The notes: a model not told the origin generated them from the sequence alone. A stretch of 64,000 nt of DNA from a bacterium (GCA_016702305.1 JADJEH010000009.1:248001-312000), one strand, 5' to 3'; counted from the stretch's first letter, positions 34,818 through 45,003 are shown. A program made the numbers and translations.

Positions 34818-37631
34818 ATGAAGACATTGGGCAAGTATATGGCGCTTGCGTTGCTAACGTTGTGGATAACGACCGGCTCGGCGCTGGCGAACTACACGCT
34901 GACGATCCTGCATAACAACGACGGTGAGTCGCGCCTCTCGACAACGGGCACGGCGCAGCCGAACTACGCGGGCGCAGCGCGCTTCGTAACGAAGTGCAAT
35001 GACATGAAGACGTGGGCGATCACGAACACCGACGGCTACGTGATGATCTCGTCGGGTGACAACTTTCTGGCCGGTTCGCAGTACAATGCGGGCGTTGTGA
35101 ACGGCGTGTACTATGACGCGCTCGTGCTGGAGAAGATTGGTTACGATGCCATCGCGCTTGGTAACCACGACTTCGATTTTGGTCCGGCCAACTTGGCGAA
35201 CTTCATGGATGAATTCACCGGCCCGACCTTTCCGCCGTATGTCTCCACGAACATGGATTTTTCCGGCGACCCCGACTTGCAGGCCAAGGTTGCCGCTGGC
35301 CGCATTATGCCGAGCACGCTGGTGAATGTGAACGGTCATATTGTTGGTATCGTGGCTGCGGTGACTCCGCTGTTGCCGACGATTTCCAGCCCAGGCGCCG
35401 TGGTTGTGGATCCGAACGTGACGGGCGCGGTTCAGGCGGCGGTTGACGCATTGGTCTTGAATGGCGCGGAAGTGATCATTTGCGTCATGCACTTGCAGGA
35501 CTTGAGCAACGACCTCGCGACGATTCCGACGCTGCGGGATATTGACGTGGTGATTTCGGGCGGCGGTTCGGAATTCCTCGGCAACCCCGGTGTTTCGCCG
35601 GTGTTCCCGGGTGATGTCGTGAATCCTGCTCTACCCTATCCGTTGGTTGCTTTAGACCTTGACGGCGAGCCGGTGCAGGTTGTGACGACTCCGGGCGAGT
35701 ATAAGTATGTTGGCCGTCTCGTTCTGGAATTTGACAACGCCGGCGAAGTGGTCAGCGTCAATCCGATATCGAATCCGGTGTGCGTGTTGTCGAACACGAT
35801 TGATGCGGTGAACGGCGTGATTGAAGACCCGGCTTGTGTGGCCGCCATCATCACTCCGATCAATGCTTACATCAGCGGCTTGAACACGCACATTATTGCG
35901 ACGACGGACGTGCCGCTTGATGGCCGTCGTAACTCAGTTCGCACGATTGAAACGAACGAAGGCGACATCTTCGCCGATGCGCTGTTATGGGAAGGCCAGC
36001 GCCGTGCGGCGTCGTTCGGCGTATGCACGCCCAACGTCGCGTTCCAGAACGGCGGCGGTATGCGCAAGGATGCGATCATTCCGGTTGGCAATGTGACGGA
36101 ATTGAATACCTATGAAATCGCGGCGTTTGACAACGTGGTTTCTGTGACTCCGAATATTCCGGCGGCGCAGTTCAAGGAAATGCTCGAGCAGTCTGTCAGC
36201 CTTCGTCCGGGATCGAGCGGCGGCTTCTTGCAAATCGCCGGTTTCAAGATTTTCGTTGACTACACGCGTCAGGCGCAGGTGTTGAATACGACTCCCGGGC
36301 CGAACTTCTTGAACGTAATTACGCCGGGTCAGCGTGTGCGTGACATTGTGTTGAATGACGGCACCGTGCTTGTTCGCTGCGGCGAAATTGTTCCGGACGC
36401 GCCGGAAGTCTGCATCGCGACGAATGCCTTCACAGCCAACAGCGGCGATGCGATTCCGTTCCGCGGTGCTCCTTATACGATTGTTGGTGTGTCGTATCAG
36501 CAGGCTCTGTATAACTACATCACTGAGCCGACCGGTTTAAATGGCGTGATCACGGGCGCTCAGTATCCGTCGGCGCCTGGTCAATACCGCATCGTGCAGA
36601 ATTCGTTCTCGCAGACGTTTGTGAACCCGAATCCGGGTGCGGACTTCAGCGTTGCCACGACTCCCGATGCCCTGAGCTCGTTGCACGGCTCGGTTGAACT
36701 TGATTTTCATGCTCCCGAGTCGCCTGCTTCGGTCACGGTGAATGTCACTCGCACTCGTCCGGTGATTGACGGCATTGATTACAATCTGCCGGAAGAATAT
36801 TGCGTTGGCCAGTTCTTCCTTCTTAACACTTCGCTTGGCTTTCCGACCATTGGGACATGTGTTCTTAAGACCAGAACCAAGAGCAACCAATCCAATGAAA
36901 GATTTCAGTCATTGCTCGGCGACCCGGGTTCGAGCTTGGTCATCACCAGAAATCGCAACGGACAGTGGTACACGCTTGAACCGTCTGCCGTGATTGACTT
37001 GGGTGACGGCGTCTATAGTTTCGAGTACACCGGTATGGAAGATTGGAACGGTCTTTGGGCACTCGGCCTGCGCGACCGCGTCCTTCCCGTTGAGTTGACG
37101 AGCTTTGACGCCGCCGTGATTGACGGTGAAATTGCACTCGCATGGAGCACGGCGTCGGAATCGGCCATCGAGCGCTTCGAACTGTCGCGCAATGGCAGCA
37201 AGATCGCGGAAGTTGCCGCACAGAACAACGCGACCGGCGCGGACTACAGTTTCACGGATCGTCCCGAAGCTGGTTCTTATACCTACGAGCTCTCCGAAGT
37301 GACGCTGAGCGGTGAGCAGAACGTGCTCGGCACGACGACGATTGAATTGACCGATAACCTGCTGGTCCAAGAATACCAGCTTGGCGCGGCCTATCCGAAT
37401 CCGTTTAACCCGACCACCAATATTGACTTCGTGCTGCCGGAAACACAGAACGTGTCGCTGCAGGTGTTCAATCCGCTGGGTCAGGTCGTGGCGACGCTGG
37501 TGCAGGGCAGCCACGAGGCGGGTCGCTACAGCGTGACGTTTGATGCGTCTGACTTGACGAGCGGCATCTACTTCTATCGTTTGGAAGCCGGTTCGTTCTC
37601 GGCGATGCAGAAGATGGTTTTGGTGAAGTAG
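34818..37631 (+). CDS. Secreted 5'-nucleotidase/metallophosphatase with T9SS tail
   Basis: 937 residues. Signal peptide to about residue 25. Metallophosphatase domain: LHNNDGES (residues 31-38), ISSGDNFLAG (78-86), ALGNHDFDFG (113-122). A 5_nucleotid_C domain follows (FADALLWEG, VAFQNGGGMRKD, YEIAAFDN). After about residue 600 come beta modules, a VELTSFDA linker, and a C-terminal sorting tail with AAYPNPFNPTTNI ... SGIYFYRLEAG ... MVLVK. Expected to hydrolyse nucleotides or phosphoesters outside the cell. The ND-GES variant replaces the usual ND-H-(G/S) metal motif, a known subgroup. Confidence 0.87.
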   Translation: MKTLGKYMALALLTLWITTGSALANYTLTILHNNDGESRLSTTGTAQPNYAGAARFVTKCNDMKTWAITNTDGYVMISSGDNFLAGSQYNAGVVNGVYYDALVLEKIGYDAIALGNHDFDFGPANLANFMDEFTGPTFPPYVSTNMDFSGDPDLQAKVAAGRIMPSTLVNVNGHIVGIVAAVTPLLPTISSPGAVVVDPNVTGAVQAAVDALVLNGAEVIICVMHLQDLSNDLATIPTLRDIDVVISGGGSEFLGNPGVSPVFPGDVVNPALPYPLVALDLDGEPVQVVTTPGEYKYVGRLVLEFDNAGEVVSVNPISNPVCVLSNTIDAVNGVIEDPACVAAIITPINAYISGLNTHIIATTDVPLDGRRNSVRTIETNEGDIFADALLWEGQRRAASFGVCTPNVAFQNGGGMRKDAIIPVGNVTELNTYEIAAFDNVVSVTPNIPAAQFKEMLEQSVSLRPGSSGGFLQIAGFKIFVDYTRQAQVLNTTPGPNFLNVITPGQRVRDIVLNDGTVLVRCGEIVPDAPEVCIATNAFTANSGDAIPFRGAPYTIVGVSYQQALYNYITEPTGLNGVITGAQYPSAPGQYRIVQNSFSQTFVNPNPGADFSVATTPDALSSLHGSVELDFHAPESPASVTVNVTRTRPVIDGIDYNLPEEYCVGQFFLLNTSLGFPTIGTCVLKTRTKSNQSNERFQSLLGDPGSSLVITRNRNGQWYTLEPSAVIDLGDGVYSFEYTGMEDWNGLWALGLRDRVLPVELTSFDAAVIDGEIALAWSTASESAIERFELSRNGSKIAEVAAQNNATGADYSFTDRPEAGSYTYELSEVTLSGEQNVLGTTTIELTDNLLVQEYQLGAAYPNPFNPTTNIDFVLPETQNVSLQVFNPLGQVVATLVQGSHEAGRYSVTFDASDLTSGIYFYRLEAGSFSAMQKMVLVK

Positions 37632-37662
37632 CGTTCGTACATTTCGCATCCGTTCATATGAG

Positions 37663-37694
37663 AAACGCCCCGACCGAATGGCCGGGGCGTTTTC
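37663..37694. terminator. Shared terminator between convergent genes
   Basis: AAACGCCCCG (37663-37672) pairs with CGGGGCGTTT (37683-37692). Downstream T-rich on the plus strand; also fits the ABC permease on the minus strand, whose stop is at 37717. Confidence 0.8.
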
Positions 37695-37716
37695 TTATCC
37701 GGGTGTTGCGCGGCGC

Positions 37717-39049
37717 TTATCCCAATTCGGTGGCGAGGCGGCGCTTAAAGACGACGACGGCAATGGCGGTCATGACGGCGGCCATGCCTAAACAGATGCC
37801 GCATTCGAGCGCGATGCCGACGATGTTCTGATTGCGCCAGAAGACATCATTAAAGCCCTGCATCGCCCAGAACACGGGAGTGATTTTGCTGATCATTTTG
37901 ATAATGTTCGGGCAGCATGAAGCTCGGGAACATCGCACCGCCAATGGCGGACATACTGAGGATGATCACCACTTGTAGTCCCCCCGCCTGCTCCTCAGTC
38001 TTCGAGAGCGCAGAGATGACCAGCCCGACCGCGCTCATGGTGATCGCGGTGACGACAATCATCACGAGCATCGGCGCGAAGTGTTCCCAGATTTGCAAGT
38101 GGAAAATCAGCCAGCCGTAGATCATCATGACCAGCAGTTGGAAGCTGCCCATGACGACTGAATAGAGTAGTTTTGACAGGAGGATTTCTCCGGCCGTCGC
38201 ACCCATGAGCAGGAGTCGCTGCGCGGTGCCCGAACGCATTTCACGGAGCAGGGATGCGGCAATCGCTCCGACTCCGAAGAGCAAAAATGTCACGGCGGTA
38301 CCGGCTGTGGTGTGGGAAACAGACGGGTTGACGACCTGCTGGCCGACGACTTGGGTGCGTTTGACTTGATTCACCTTGTCAAACATCGCGCCCATGTTGA
38401 AACCCGCACTGTCTGCGGCAGATGACTCGCCGAGCATCTCGTCCTGGGGTATCATGTCTTGAAAGCGCATACCGCTGTCCGGTAAATCAACGCCAAAGTT
38501 CTTCTCGATTGCGGCCGCGAGGTCTTGATTAAAGCCGAACGTCGCGGACGAATCCATCATGCCGGACATCATGGCGGCGGGCATGAGCATGGGAAACGTT
38601 TCGAACGACGATTTTTGCATCAACCCCTCAAGCAGTCCGGCGGTGACCGGATCGCGCGTATCTTCAAGGATATGCGCGCGGAGTTCGCCGTTCTTGATCC
38701 CATCGGTGAAATCGCGCGGGGCAATGAGCGCCGCCGAATAATCGCCCTTGGCTACCAGCCGGGCGGCCGTGACGCTATCGAGTTTGACGGAGTCTTTGCC
38801 GATCGTTTCGATCAGATTGATTTCATCAAGCCGGTCAAGGGCCGCCAAGAGACGCGCGCCGCCGGGGCCGGTGTCTTCGTTGACCGCCAATACTCTAAGT
38901 TCGGAAAGCGCATCCTTGCCTTGCCCGCCGAAAACAAAGCCGAAGACGAGAATCATGACCATGGGGACGATGAACGTCAGCCCCATGGCCACGGGATCGG
39001 TGAGGAAGATCGCGACGTCTTTCCGCGCGAGGTACCAGATGCGTTTCAT
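37717..39049 (-). CDS. ABC-2 type exporter permease, one-base frameshift
   Basis: The first 39049-37918 part encodes an N-terminal membrane segment (MGLTFIVPMVMILVFGFV), a large extracytoplasmic domain and most of the C-terminal membrane segments up to IGGAMFPSFMLP. The expected continuation, NIIKMISKITPVFWAMQGFNDV to the end, lies in the next frame. Removing one base near 37909-37913 restores a protein of 443 residues with the usual ABC2 ending. So either an assembly error or a recent inactivating mutation. Partner of the ATPase whose gene overlaps its start by four bases. Substrate unknown; such pairs export drugs, lipids or polysaccharides. Confidence 0.85.
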
Positions 39050-39957
39050 GCGTCGCGCAGCTCCCTTCCGGTCAGCTCGAGGAAGAGCATCTCGAGATTA
39101 GGTGACACGACTTCAACACGCTGCGCGCCGTGATACTCAGCCAGTTGCGCGAGCAGTACGGACAGGCCATCCTGCGCATGGGGGATGTAATCCACACGCA
39201 TGCCGGAGCGCCGCAGTTCCGCACCGGGCAAAGTTGGAATTGACTCATTTTCGCTGCGCAGAATCAGGCGCACGAAGCGCGGGGTCTTGACGAGCTGGAC
39301 GAGCTCCGTAAGCGATCCGAGTCCGAGCAGCTTGCCATGGTCAACGATGGCGATTGTACGGCACAACCGTTCAGCCTCTTCCATGTAGTGCGTGGTATAG
39401 AGAATCGTGATGCCGGCCTGATGCAATTCTTCGAGCAGGTCAAAGATGCTGGCGCGGGACTGAGGGTCCACTCCGACTGTGGGTTCATCCAGCAGCAACA
39501 GGCGCGGTTCGGCGAGCAGCGCGACGCCGAGATTCAAACGGCGCTTCATGCCGCCGGAGAATGTGCTGACGCGGGACTTGGCGCGGTCGGCGAGTCCAAT
39601 TCGGCCCAGCACGTGCTCGACGCGGGCGTCAAGGTCACGGCCCGTGATGCCGCGCAGTTTACCGAACAGTTCGAGATTCCCTCGCGCGGTCAGCATGTCA
39701 TAGAGCGCGATGTCCTGCGGCACGACGCCAAGCGCGAACGGTATTTGCCAGCGTTCGAGCTTGCTGCCGAGGATGCGCAACTCCCCGCTGTCGGGTTCAA
39801 GCAGACCGCATATTGTCCGCATCAGCGTGGTTTTGCCGGCGCCGTTCGGACCCAGCAAGCCGAAGAAATCACCTTGCTGAATGCTCAGTGAAACATCGTC
39901 AAGCGCGCGGACGGCGCCAAAGGACTTGCTGACATTGCGTGCTTCAAGGGCCATCAT
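39046..39957 (-). CDS. ABC transporter ATP-binding protein
   Basis: 303 residues. Walker A GPNGAGKTT (about 36-44), Q-loop VVPQD, signature FSGGMKRR, Walker B LLLLDEPTVGVD, and H-switch TTHYMEEAE. The about 70 residues after the nucleotide domain resemble the regulatory tail of NatA/DrrA-type exporters. ATGA overlap with the permease gene; start two bases after the HerA-like gene stop, so one operon. Confidence 0.93.
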   Translation of the reverse strand: MMALEARNVSKSFGAVRALDDVSLSIQQGDFFGLLGPNGAGKTTLMRTICGLLEPDSGELRILGSKLERWQIPFALGVVPQDIALYDMLTARGNLELFGKLRGITGRDLDARVEHVLGRIGLADRAKSRVSTFSGGMKRRLNLGVALLAEPRLLLLDEPTVGVDPQSRASIFDLLEELHQAGITILYTTHYMEEAERLCRTIAIVDHGKLLGLGSLTELVQLVKTPRFVRLILRSENESIPTLPGAELRRSGMRVDYIPHAQDGLSVLLAQLAEYHGAQRVEVVSPNLEMLFLELTGRELRDA

Positions 39958-39959
39958 AT

Positions 39960-41405
39960 TTAGCGTCGTTTCCCTCCGAGTAGTCCTCCGAGAATTCCGC
40001 GTATCAACGAGCGTCCGGCTTGCGACGCGGCCGCACGGGCGGCCGATTTCATCACGGCAGTCATCATGTCATCGGGCTGCCGCGCGGACGGCTTGGCCCG
40101 GCGCAGTTCTTCAGCCGGCGGCGACGCAGCGGACTGCTCGGCTTTGCCCTTGAGCATTTCGTAAGCTGACTCGCGGTCAACACTCTTCTCATACACGCCC
40201 GCCACGATGCTCGATTGCATGATCGCCAGAAGCTCTTGCGATTCCAGCGGACCGATGCGCGAGAATGGCGGGGCAATCATGACGCGCTCAGCGGGCTGCG
40301 GCGTGCCCTGTTCGTCGAGGAAGCTGATAACCGCTTCTCCGATGCCGAGTTCAGGGATAGCTTTCTCCAGATCGAGACCGGGATTGGCACGGAAGGTCTC
40401 GGCGGCGGCCTTGAGTTTCTTCTGTTCGGCGGGCGTGAAGGCGCGCAAAGCGTGCTGCACGCGGTTGGAGAGTTGCGTCAGCACTTTTTCAGGGACATCC
40501 AACGGATGTTGCGTCACGAAAAAGACGCCGACGCCTTTCGAGCGTATGAGTCGCACAACCTGCTCGATCTTTTCGAGCAGCGCGGGCGGCGCATCATCGA
40601 ACAGGAGATGCGCCTCATCGAAGAAGAAGACGAGTTTAGGTTTGTCCACGTCGCCGACTTCGGGCAATTGCTCGAACAGCTCGGACAGCATCCACAACAG
40701 AAACGTCGCGTACACTTTGGGCGAACGAATCAACTGGTCGGCGTGCAATATGTTGATCATGCCGCGACCGTTCTGGTCCGTTTGGAGCAAGTCGCCGAGA
40801 TCGAAAGCCGGTTCACCGAAGAACTGCTCACCACCTTGCTCGTCGAGAGCCAGCAGTGCGCGCTGGATGGCACCGATGCTCGCCGGGGAGACGTTGCCGT
40901 ATTCGGTAGTCAGGTCTTTGCGAATGTCGCCGACATGCGCCAGCATGGCGCGCAGGTCCTTCAAGTCGAGCAGTAACAGCCCTTCATCGTCCGCGTAGCT
41001 GAACATGATTTGCAGTACCCCGGCCTGCGTCTCGTTGAGATTGAGCAGGCGCGCCAGCAGAAGCGGTCCCATTTCGGAGACCGTTGTGCGAATCGGATGA
41101 CCTTTTTGTCCGAATACATCCCAGAAGATGCAGCTGTTGGCGGCGAAGGTGTGATCGGTCAGGCCGAGTTTCGTCAGCCTGGCGGTAAATTTCTCGGATG
41201 GAGTTCCAGCAACGGCCAGGCCAGAGAGGTCGCCTTTTACGTCAGCGGCAAAGACGGGAATGCCCTCCGCTGCGAGGCGTTCGGCGATGACTTGCAACGT
41301 GACCGTTTTGCCGGTACCCGTGGCACCGGTTACCAATCCATGACGATTCAGCAGCTTGGGCAGGGCGGTAATAGCGCGGCCGTCGGCGTAGGCGAGAGGG
41401 AGCAT
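39960..41405 (-). CDS. HerA-like ATPase, DUF853 (YjgR-type)
   Basis: 481 residues. FtsK/HerA-type P-loop ATPase: Walker A ATGTGKT (about 28-34), Walker B LVFFFDEAHLLFDD, arginine-finger region LIRSKGVGVFFVTQHP, and a DUF853 tail ending in RGILGGLLGGKRR. YjgR-family proteins are of unknown function; related HerA proteins pump or process DNA with nucleases, none of which is adjacent here. An in-frame stop lies nine bases before the ATG, fixing the start. Confidence 0.88.
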   Translation of the reverse strand: MLPLAYADGRAITALPKLLNRHGLVTGATGTGKTVTLQVIAERLAAEGIPVFAADVKGDLSGLAVAGTPSEKFTARLTKLGLTDHTFAANSCIFWDVFGQKGHPIRTTVSEMGPLLLARLLNLNETQAGVLQIMFSYADDEGLLLLDLKDLRAMLAHVGDIRKDLTTEYGNVSPASIGAIQRALLALDEQGGEQFFGEPAFDLGDLLQTDQNGRGMINILHADQLIRSPKVYATFLLWMLSELFEQLPEVGDVDKPKLVFFFDEAHLLFDDAPPALLEKIEQVVRLIRSKGVGVFFVTQHPLDVPEKVLTQLSNRVQHALRAFTPAEQKKLKAAAETFRANPGLDLEKAIPELGIGEAVISFLDEQGTPQPAERVMIAPPFSRIGPLESQELLAIMQSSIVAGVYEKSVDRESAYEMLKGKAEQSAASPPAEELRRAKPSARQPDDMMTAVMKSAARAAASQAGRSLIRGILGGLLGGKRR

Positions 41406-41460
41406 CGGCGACTAAGACTAAAATGAGTTTGCGTGATAGAGAAGCCCGACAGCGGGGCAA

Positions 41461-42573
41461 TTATTCGTCGTCGCCGTCCGCGCCGCCAGCGGGAATGCTG
41501 GTGCCGCCGCGGAGATTAGATTCCCAGAGTTTTTCGCCCATGCGGTTTATGTAGCCCCAATTGCCGTTGGGCCATGCGACGCGGGCGATACCGTGTGTGA
41601 AGGCGTCGCCGAAATTGTGTTCGACGTTAATGAGTAGCTTGCCTGCCGTATCAATATACCCCCAGCCGTTGCCGACGCGCACGGCAGCGAGTCCCTCGCT
41701 GAAGTCAAAGGCCGCGTCGAAAGTTGCCGGGATGACGATCTTACCAGTGTAATCCATGAAACCGGTCTTGTCGTTGAGCGCGAAGCGGGTTAAACCATCG
41801 GACGGTGTTTTTAGGTACGTGACCTGGGCACGGAAGACCACATCACCCTTGCGGTTGACCATGGCGTAGTCCACATTGGGCTGCAAACCGATTCGCACGA
41901 CACTCTGGCCGTTGACGAACTTGTCCGACCAGACAAACTTGGGTTCGATGGCCCAGTTGCCGTGGTTATCAATGAAGCCCCACTTATCACCAATTGAAGC
42001 GGCGGCCATCCCTTCCGCGAACGGGTGCACATTGTCGAATTTGTGCGGAATGACCAGCTTGCCGGTTTTGTCAATGAACCCGAATTTTTTAGCCGAGTCG
42101 GGTACGGCGGCCAGGCCGTCGGAAAAGGCCTGTGCCAATTTGCTGTACTGCGGCGGGACGATCATGTTACCGCCGCGGTCCACGTAACCGTACTTGCCTT
42201 TCACGCGGACGGCGGCCATGCCCTCAGAGAAGCGCCGCGCTTTTTCGAATTGCGGCTGAATGACTATCCGGCCCATGTTGTCAAGGTAACCCCATTGACC
42301 ATTGAGGCGGACCCGCGACATGCCATCCCACATGAAATCCGCCGATTCGAACTGGGATGCGACAATCTTCTGCCCGAGAGAGTCCATAAATCCATGATGA
42401 CCAAGGCTGTCCTGAACCGGATAGAGCATGGAGCCCGCCGGCTGCATCAAGGGCTGTTGGACGCTGGTCGTCGGCGTTTCCGACTTGCTGCTCGGGGGAG
42501 GTTCGGCCTTGCGTTGGCAGCCGATGACGAGGACCAGAAGGGTCAGCAGGCTACCGAGAATTCGCAAAATCAT
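41461..42573 (-). CDS. WG-repeat lipoprotein
   Basis: 370 residues. Lipoprotein signal LLTLLVLVIGC with Cys at about residue 19, a Pro/Ser-rich linker, then about eight WG repeats of 30-45 residues (WGYLDNMGRIVIQPQF, YGYVDRGGNMIVPPQY, FGFIDKTGKLVIPHKF, WGFIDNHGNWAIEPKF and so on). One repeat (DYAMVNRKGDVVF) has lost the WG. WG repeats form all-beta binding surfaces of unknown partner. Envelope-anchored by Lgt processing. Upstream in the same direction as the HerA and ABC genes. Confidence 0.85.
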   Translation of the reverse strand: MILRILGSLLTLLVLVIGCQRKAEPPPSSKSETPTTSVQQPLMQPAGSMLYPVQDSLGHHGFMDSLGQKIVASQFESADFMWDGMSRVRLNGQWGYLDNMGRIVIQPQFEKARRFSEGMAAVRVKGKYGYVDRGGNMIVPPQYSKLAQAFSDGLAAVPDSAKKFGFIDKTGKLVIPHKFDNVHPFAEGMAAASIGDKWGFIDNHGNWAIEPKFVWSDKFVNGQSVVRIGLQPNVDYAMVNRKGDVVFRAQVTYLKTPSDGLTRFALNDKTGFMDYTGKIVIPATFDAAFDFSEGLAAVRVGNGWGYIDTAGKLLINVEHNFGDAFTHGIARVAWPNGNWGYINRMGEKLWESNLRGGTSIPAGGADGDDE

Positions 42574-42907
42574 TGTAAACTATCTACTTTCGGGCTTTGG
42601 GTGATGATGAATGGGTAGAATGTAGCCAGAAATCACTACAGATGTCAAGGCACCAGATTGGATCCCGCCAGACTCTACGAAAATGGGCCAAATTTCGACA
42701 AACCTCTCAAGAATACCAGTGAAGTGGTCAAATTTATGGGTCAGAAGTGTATTATATTGTTTATATGTAGTTTAAATGATGCATACTTAGTAGGGTTTGT
42801 CCCGTAAATTATTTGGATCGGGGAACCGAAAGAAGTAATCGATGTCGCTTTGCGTTATATTGTACATGCATGGTAAGGTACGTTATGACATTTTTCAGGA
42901 GAGTGCT
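42574..42907. other. AT-rich divergent intergenic region
   Basis: This gap of 334 bases separates the WG lipoprotein gene (minus) from the secreted propeller gene (plus). It is AT-rich with several TATTAT/TATATT-like hexamers (near 42750-42765 and 42858) suitable for divergent promoters, and an AGGAG ribosome site at its right edge. I see no gene, riboswitch fold or tRNA in it. Confidence 0.5.
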
Positions 42908-44944
42908 ATGAAGAAATTGATTTTGATGTGGGTCGCCCTCGCTGCCTGTAGCTTGGTTGCTCTGGCATCCGAAGGGACCGTAGAGACATTTGACAAGCTG
43001 CAAGCGACCGATCAGACGCCCGCCTCGAATGGCCGCGACCAGCAGTCGAGCTTGGACGATCCGCCTGTTACGTTGCGCGTGATCACCGTACCGGTGACGG
43101 CGGGCATCGGTGTTTCGATTGCAGCGGACTGCCGCGGCGATCTGTACTACACGAACTACTTCGGTGGGGTTCTGTACCAGATGGACGCGCTCGGGAACCT
43201 GATTGCGTCCAACACGATTGTGGACGCCTCGGGTAACCAGATTCTTGTGGATGAAATTGGCTGGGACGAAGGCCGCCAGGTATTCTGGGGCGGCGGCACC
43301 AACACCGACATCATTTGGACGGTGGACCGCAACGGTCTGGCGACCTATCAGTTTGTCGGCATGGGCGGCGGCCTGACCGACGGTTGCGATTACGACGCGA
43401 CGGACGGTACGATCTGGCATTCGACCGACGTTAGCTCCGAGATTTACCACTTCACCACGGCGGGTCTGCTGTTGAACACGCTGACCCTGCTGGACGAGAA
43501 CGGCAATCCGGAAGGCACGATCTCGGGCGTTGAAATGGGCGCGGGCAACACGATTTGGGCCGGCAACAGCCCGATTGACGACGTTCGCCGTTGCGACAAG
43601 ACGACCGGCGCATTCGTCAGCCGCTTTGACGCAGGCCAGGTGCGCTGCGAAGGTATGGAGTGCGACGCGATCACGTTCGCGCCGAATTACGCGTTGTGGG
43701 TGAAGGACGCCTACAACAATACGGTGACGGCCTTCCAGATTGACTCGGGCTCGTGCGTTTGCGCGGAGCTGCCCGATACGTGCCAATTCCCGTACTCGGA
43801 AGTTGACCATGGCGATCTGTCGGCGTGCAACTATCCGACCCTGACCAACAACCCCGCTCATGGTCTTTCGGGTATCGCGTGGTTGGGCGAAGAGGTTGAC
43901 GGCGAACTTGCGCCGGAATATCTGAACGCGGATCAGTTGCCGGAAGATGACGGTGTGTATTTCGTTAGCCTGCCTTGGAACCCGTGCGAAACGGAGTCGC
44001 TGTTTGTGACCGTTACGGGCGGTTCGGAATATGATCGTTACGAAGCGTGCGGTGGCCGTCTGTACTTGAATGCTTGGAAAGACGGCAATCTTGACGGCGA
44101 CTTCTGTGACGAGATTGAGTGTAATATTGGCATGGCTCCCGCAAGCGAGTGGATTCTGCGCGACGTTTTGGTCACGCCGGGCACGGCGCTTTATTCGGTG
44201 TTGGATCCGGGCGTGCTGACGATGGGCGCTTATGACGGCGTTTTCCGTTTCCGTCTGACGTCCACGCCGGTGGGCCGTTACGGCTTCGGTCTGGCGACGT
44301 CGTTGGCGTGCACGGACCAGTGCGGCACGTTTGCCTTTGACTTCCTTGGTGAAGTCGAAGACTACATCATTGCCGACGGTCAGTTGGATGTTGCGCTGTC
44401 GAGCTTTGATCTGGTTCCGGGCGATTCGCGCGTGACGATGAACTTCGTGACGGCGAGCGAGACGGACAACCATCACTTCGTCGTGCTGCGCGACGGCCAG
44501 CCGATGGCGCAGATTGCCACGCAAGGCAACGCGGCGTCGGGCCACAGCTATACGTGGACGGACGAAGGCTTGACCAACGGCGTGGCCTACACGTATCAGT
44601 TGGCGGCAGTTAGCCTGGGCGGTGCTCAGGAAGTGCTGGCGACTGAAGCCGTGACTCCGAGCGCGACGGCCGGTGTTGTGGGTGAATACACCTTGCACCA
44701 GAACTACCCGAACCCGTTCAACCCGACGACGACGCTGCGCTTTGACCTCCTCGAGGCCGGCCACACGACGTTGAAGGTCTTTAACGTTCAGGGTCAGGAA
44801 GTTGCGACGCTGATCAACAGTCTGCAGACCGCAGGCGCGCATACGGTGACCTTTGATGCGACGGGCCTGCCGTCGGGTATGTATGTGGCTCAGATTGAAG
44901 TGAATGGTTTCTCGGCGCAACAGAAGATGATGCTGCTGAAGTAA
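42908..44944 (+). CDS. Secreted beta-propeller/GEVED protein with T9SS tail
   Basis: 678 residues from ATG 42908 (AGGAG five bases upstream; the frame extends further up but without a signal peptide). Signal peptide ending near SLVALA. Residues about 45-280 look like propeller blades (YYTNYFGGVLYQMDALG, IIWTVDRNGLATYQF, WVKDAYNNTVTAFQ). Around 480-500 lies a GEVED domain (FAFDFLGEVEDYII). Then comes a linker shared with the nucleotidase (DLVPGDSRVTMNFVTASE) and a sorting tail YPNPFNPTTTL ... SGMYVAQIEVNGF ... MMLLK. Exported and probably surface-attached; ligand unknown. Confidence 0.8.
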   Translation: MKKLILMWVALAACSLVALASEGTVETFDKLQATDQTPASNGRDQQSSLDDPPVTLRVITVPVTAGIGVSIAADCRGDLYYTNYFGGVLYQMDALGNLIASNTIVDASGNQILVDEIGWDEGRQVFWGGGTNTDIIWTVDRNGLATYQFVGMGGGLTDGCDYDATDGTIWHSTDVSSEIYHFTTAGLLLNTLTLLDENGNPEGTISGVEMGAGNTIWAGNSPIDDVRRCDKTTGAFVSRFDAGQVRCEGMECDAITFAPNYALWVKDAYNNTVTAFQIDSGSCVCAELPDTCQFPYSEVDHGDLSACNYPTLTNNPAHGLSGIAWLGEEVDGELAPEYLNADQLPEDDGVYFVSLPWNPCETESLFVTVTGGSEYDRYEACGGRLYLNAWKDGNLDGDFCDEIECNIGMAPASEWILRDVLVTPGTALYSVLDPGVLTMGAYDGVFRFRLTSTPVGRYGFGLATSLACTDQCGTFAFDFLGEVEDYIIADGQLDVALSSFDLVPGDSRVTMNFVTASETDNHHFVVLRDGQPMAQIATQGNAASGHSYTWTDEGLTNGVAYTYQLAAVSLGGAQEVLATEAVTPSATAGVVGEYTLHQNYPNPFNPTTTLRFDLLEAGHTTLKVFNVQGQEVATLINSLQTAGAHTVTFDATGLPSGMYVAQIEVNGFSAQQKMMLLK

Positions 44945-44969
44945 CTCGTCACCAAATTTCGTTTGGAAG

Positions 44970-45003
44970 CTGTGGGGCGGCCGTTTGGCCGCCCCACAGT
45001 TGT
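44970..45003 (+). terminator. Hairpin terminator after the propeller gene
   Basis: A 13-bp perfect stem (44970-44982 with 44987-44999), loop GTTT, tail ttgt. Confidence 0.75.

Noticed and set aside
42574..42907. Riboswitch (for example cyclic di-GMP type) before the propeller gene
   Set aside because: No conserved aptamer core could be found, only AT-rich promoter-like sequence.
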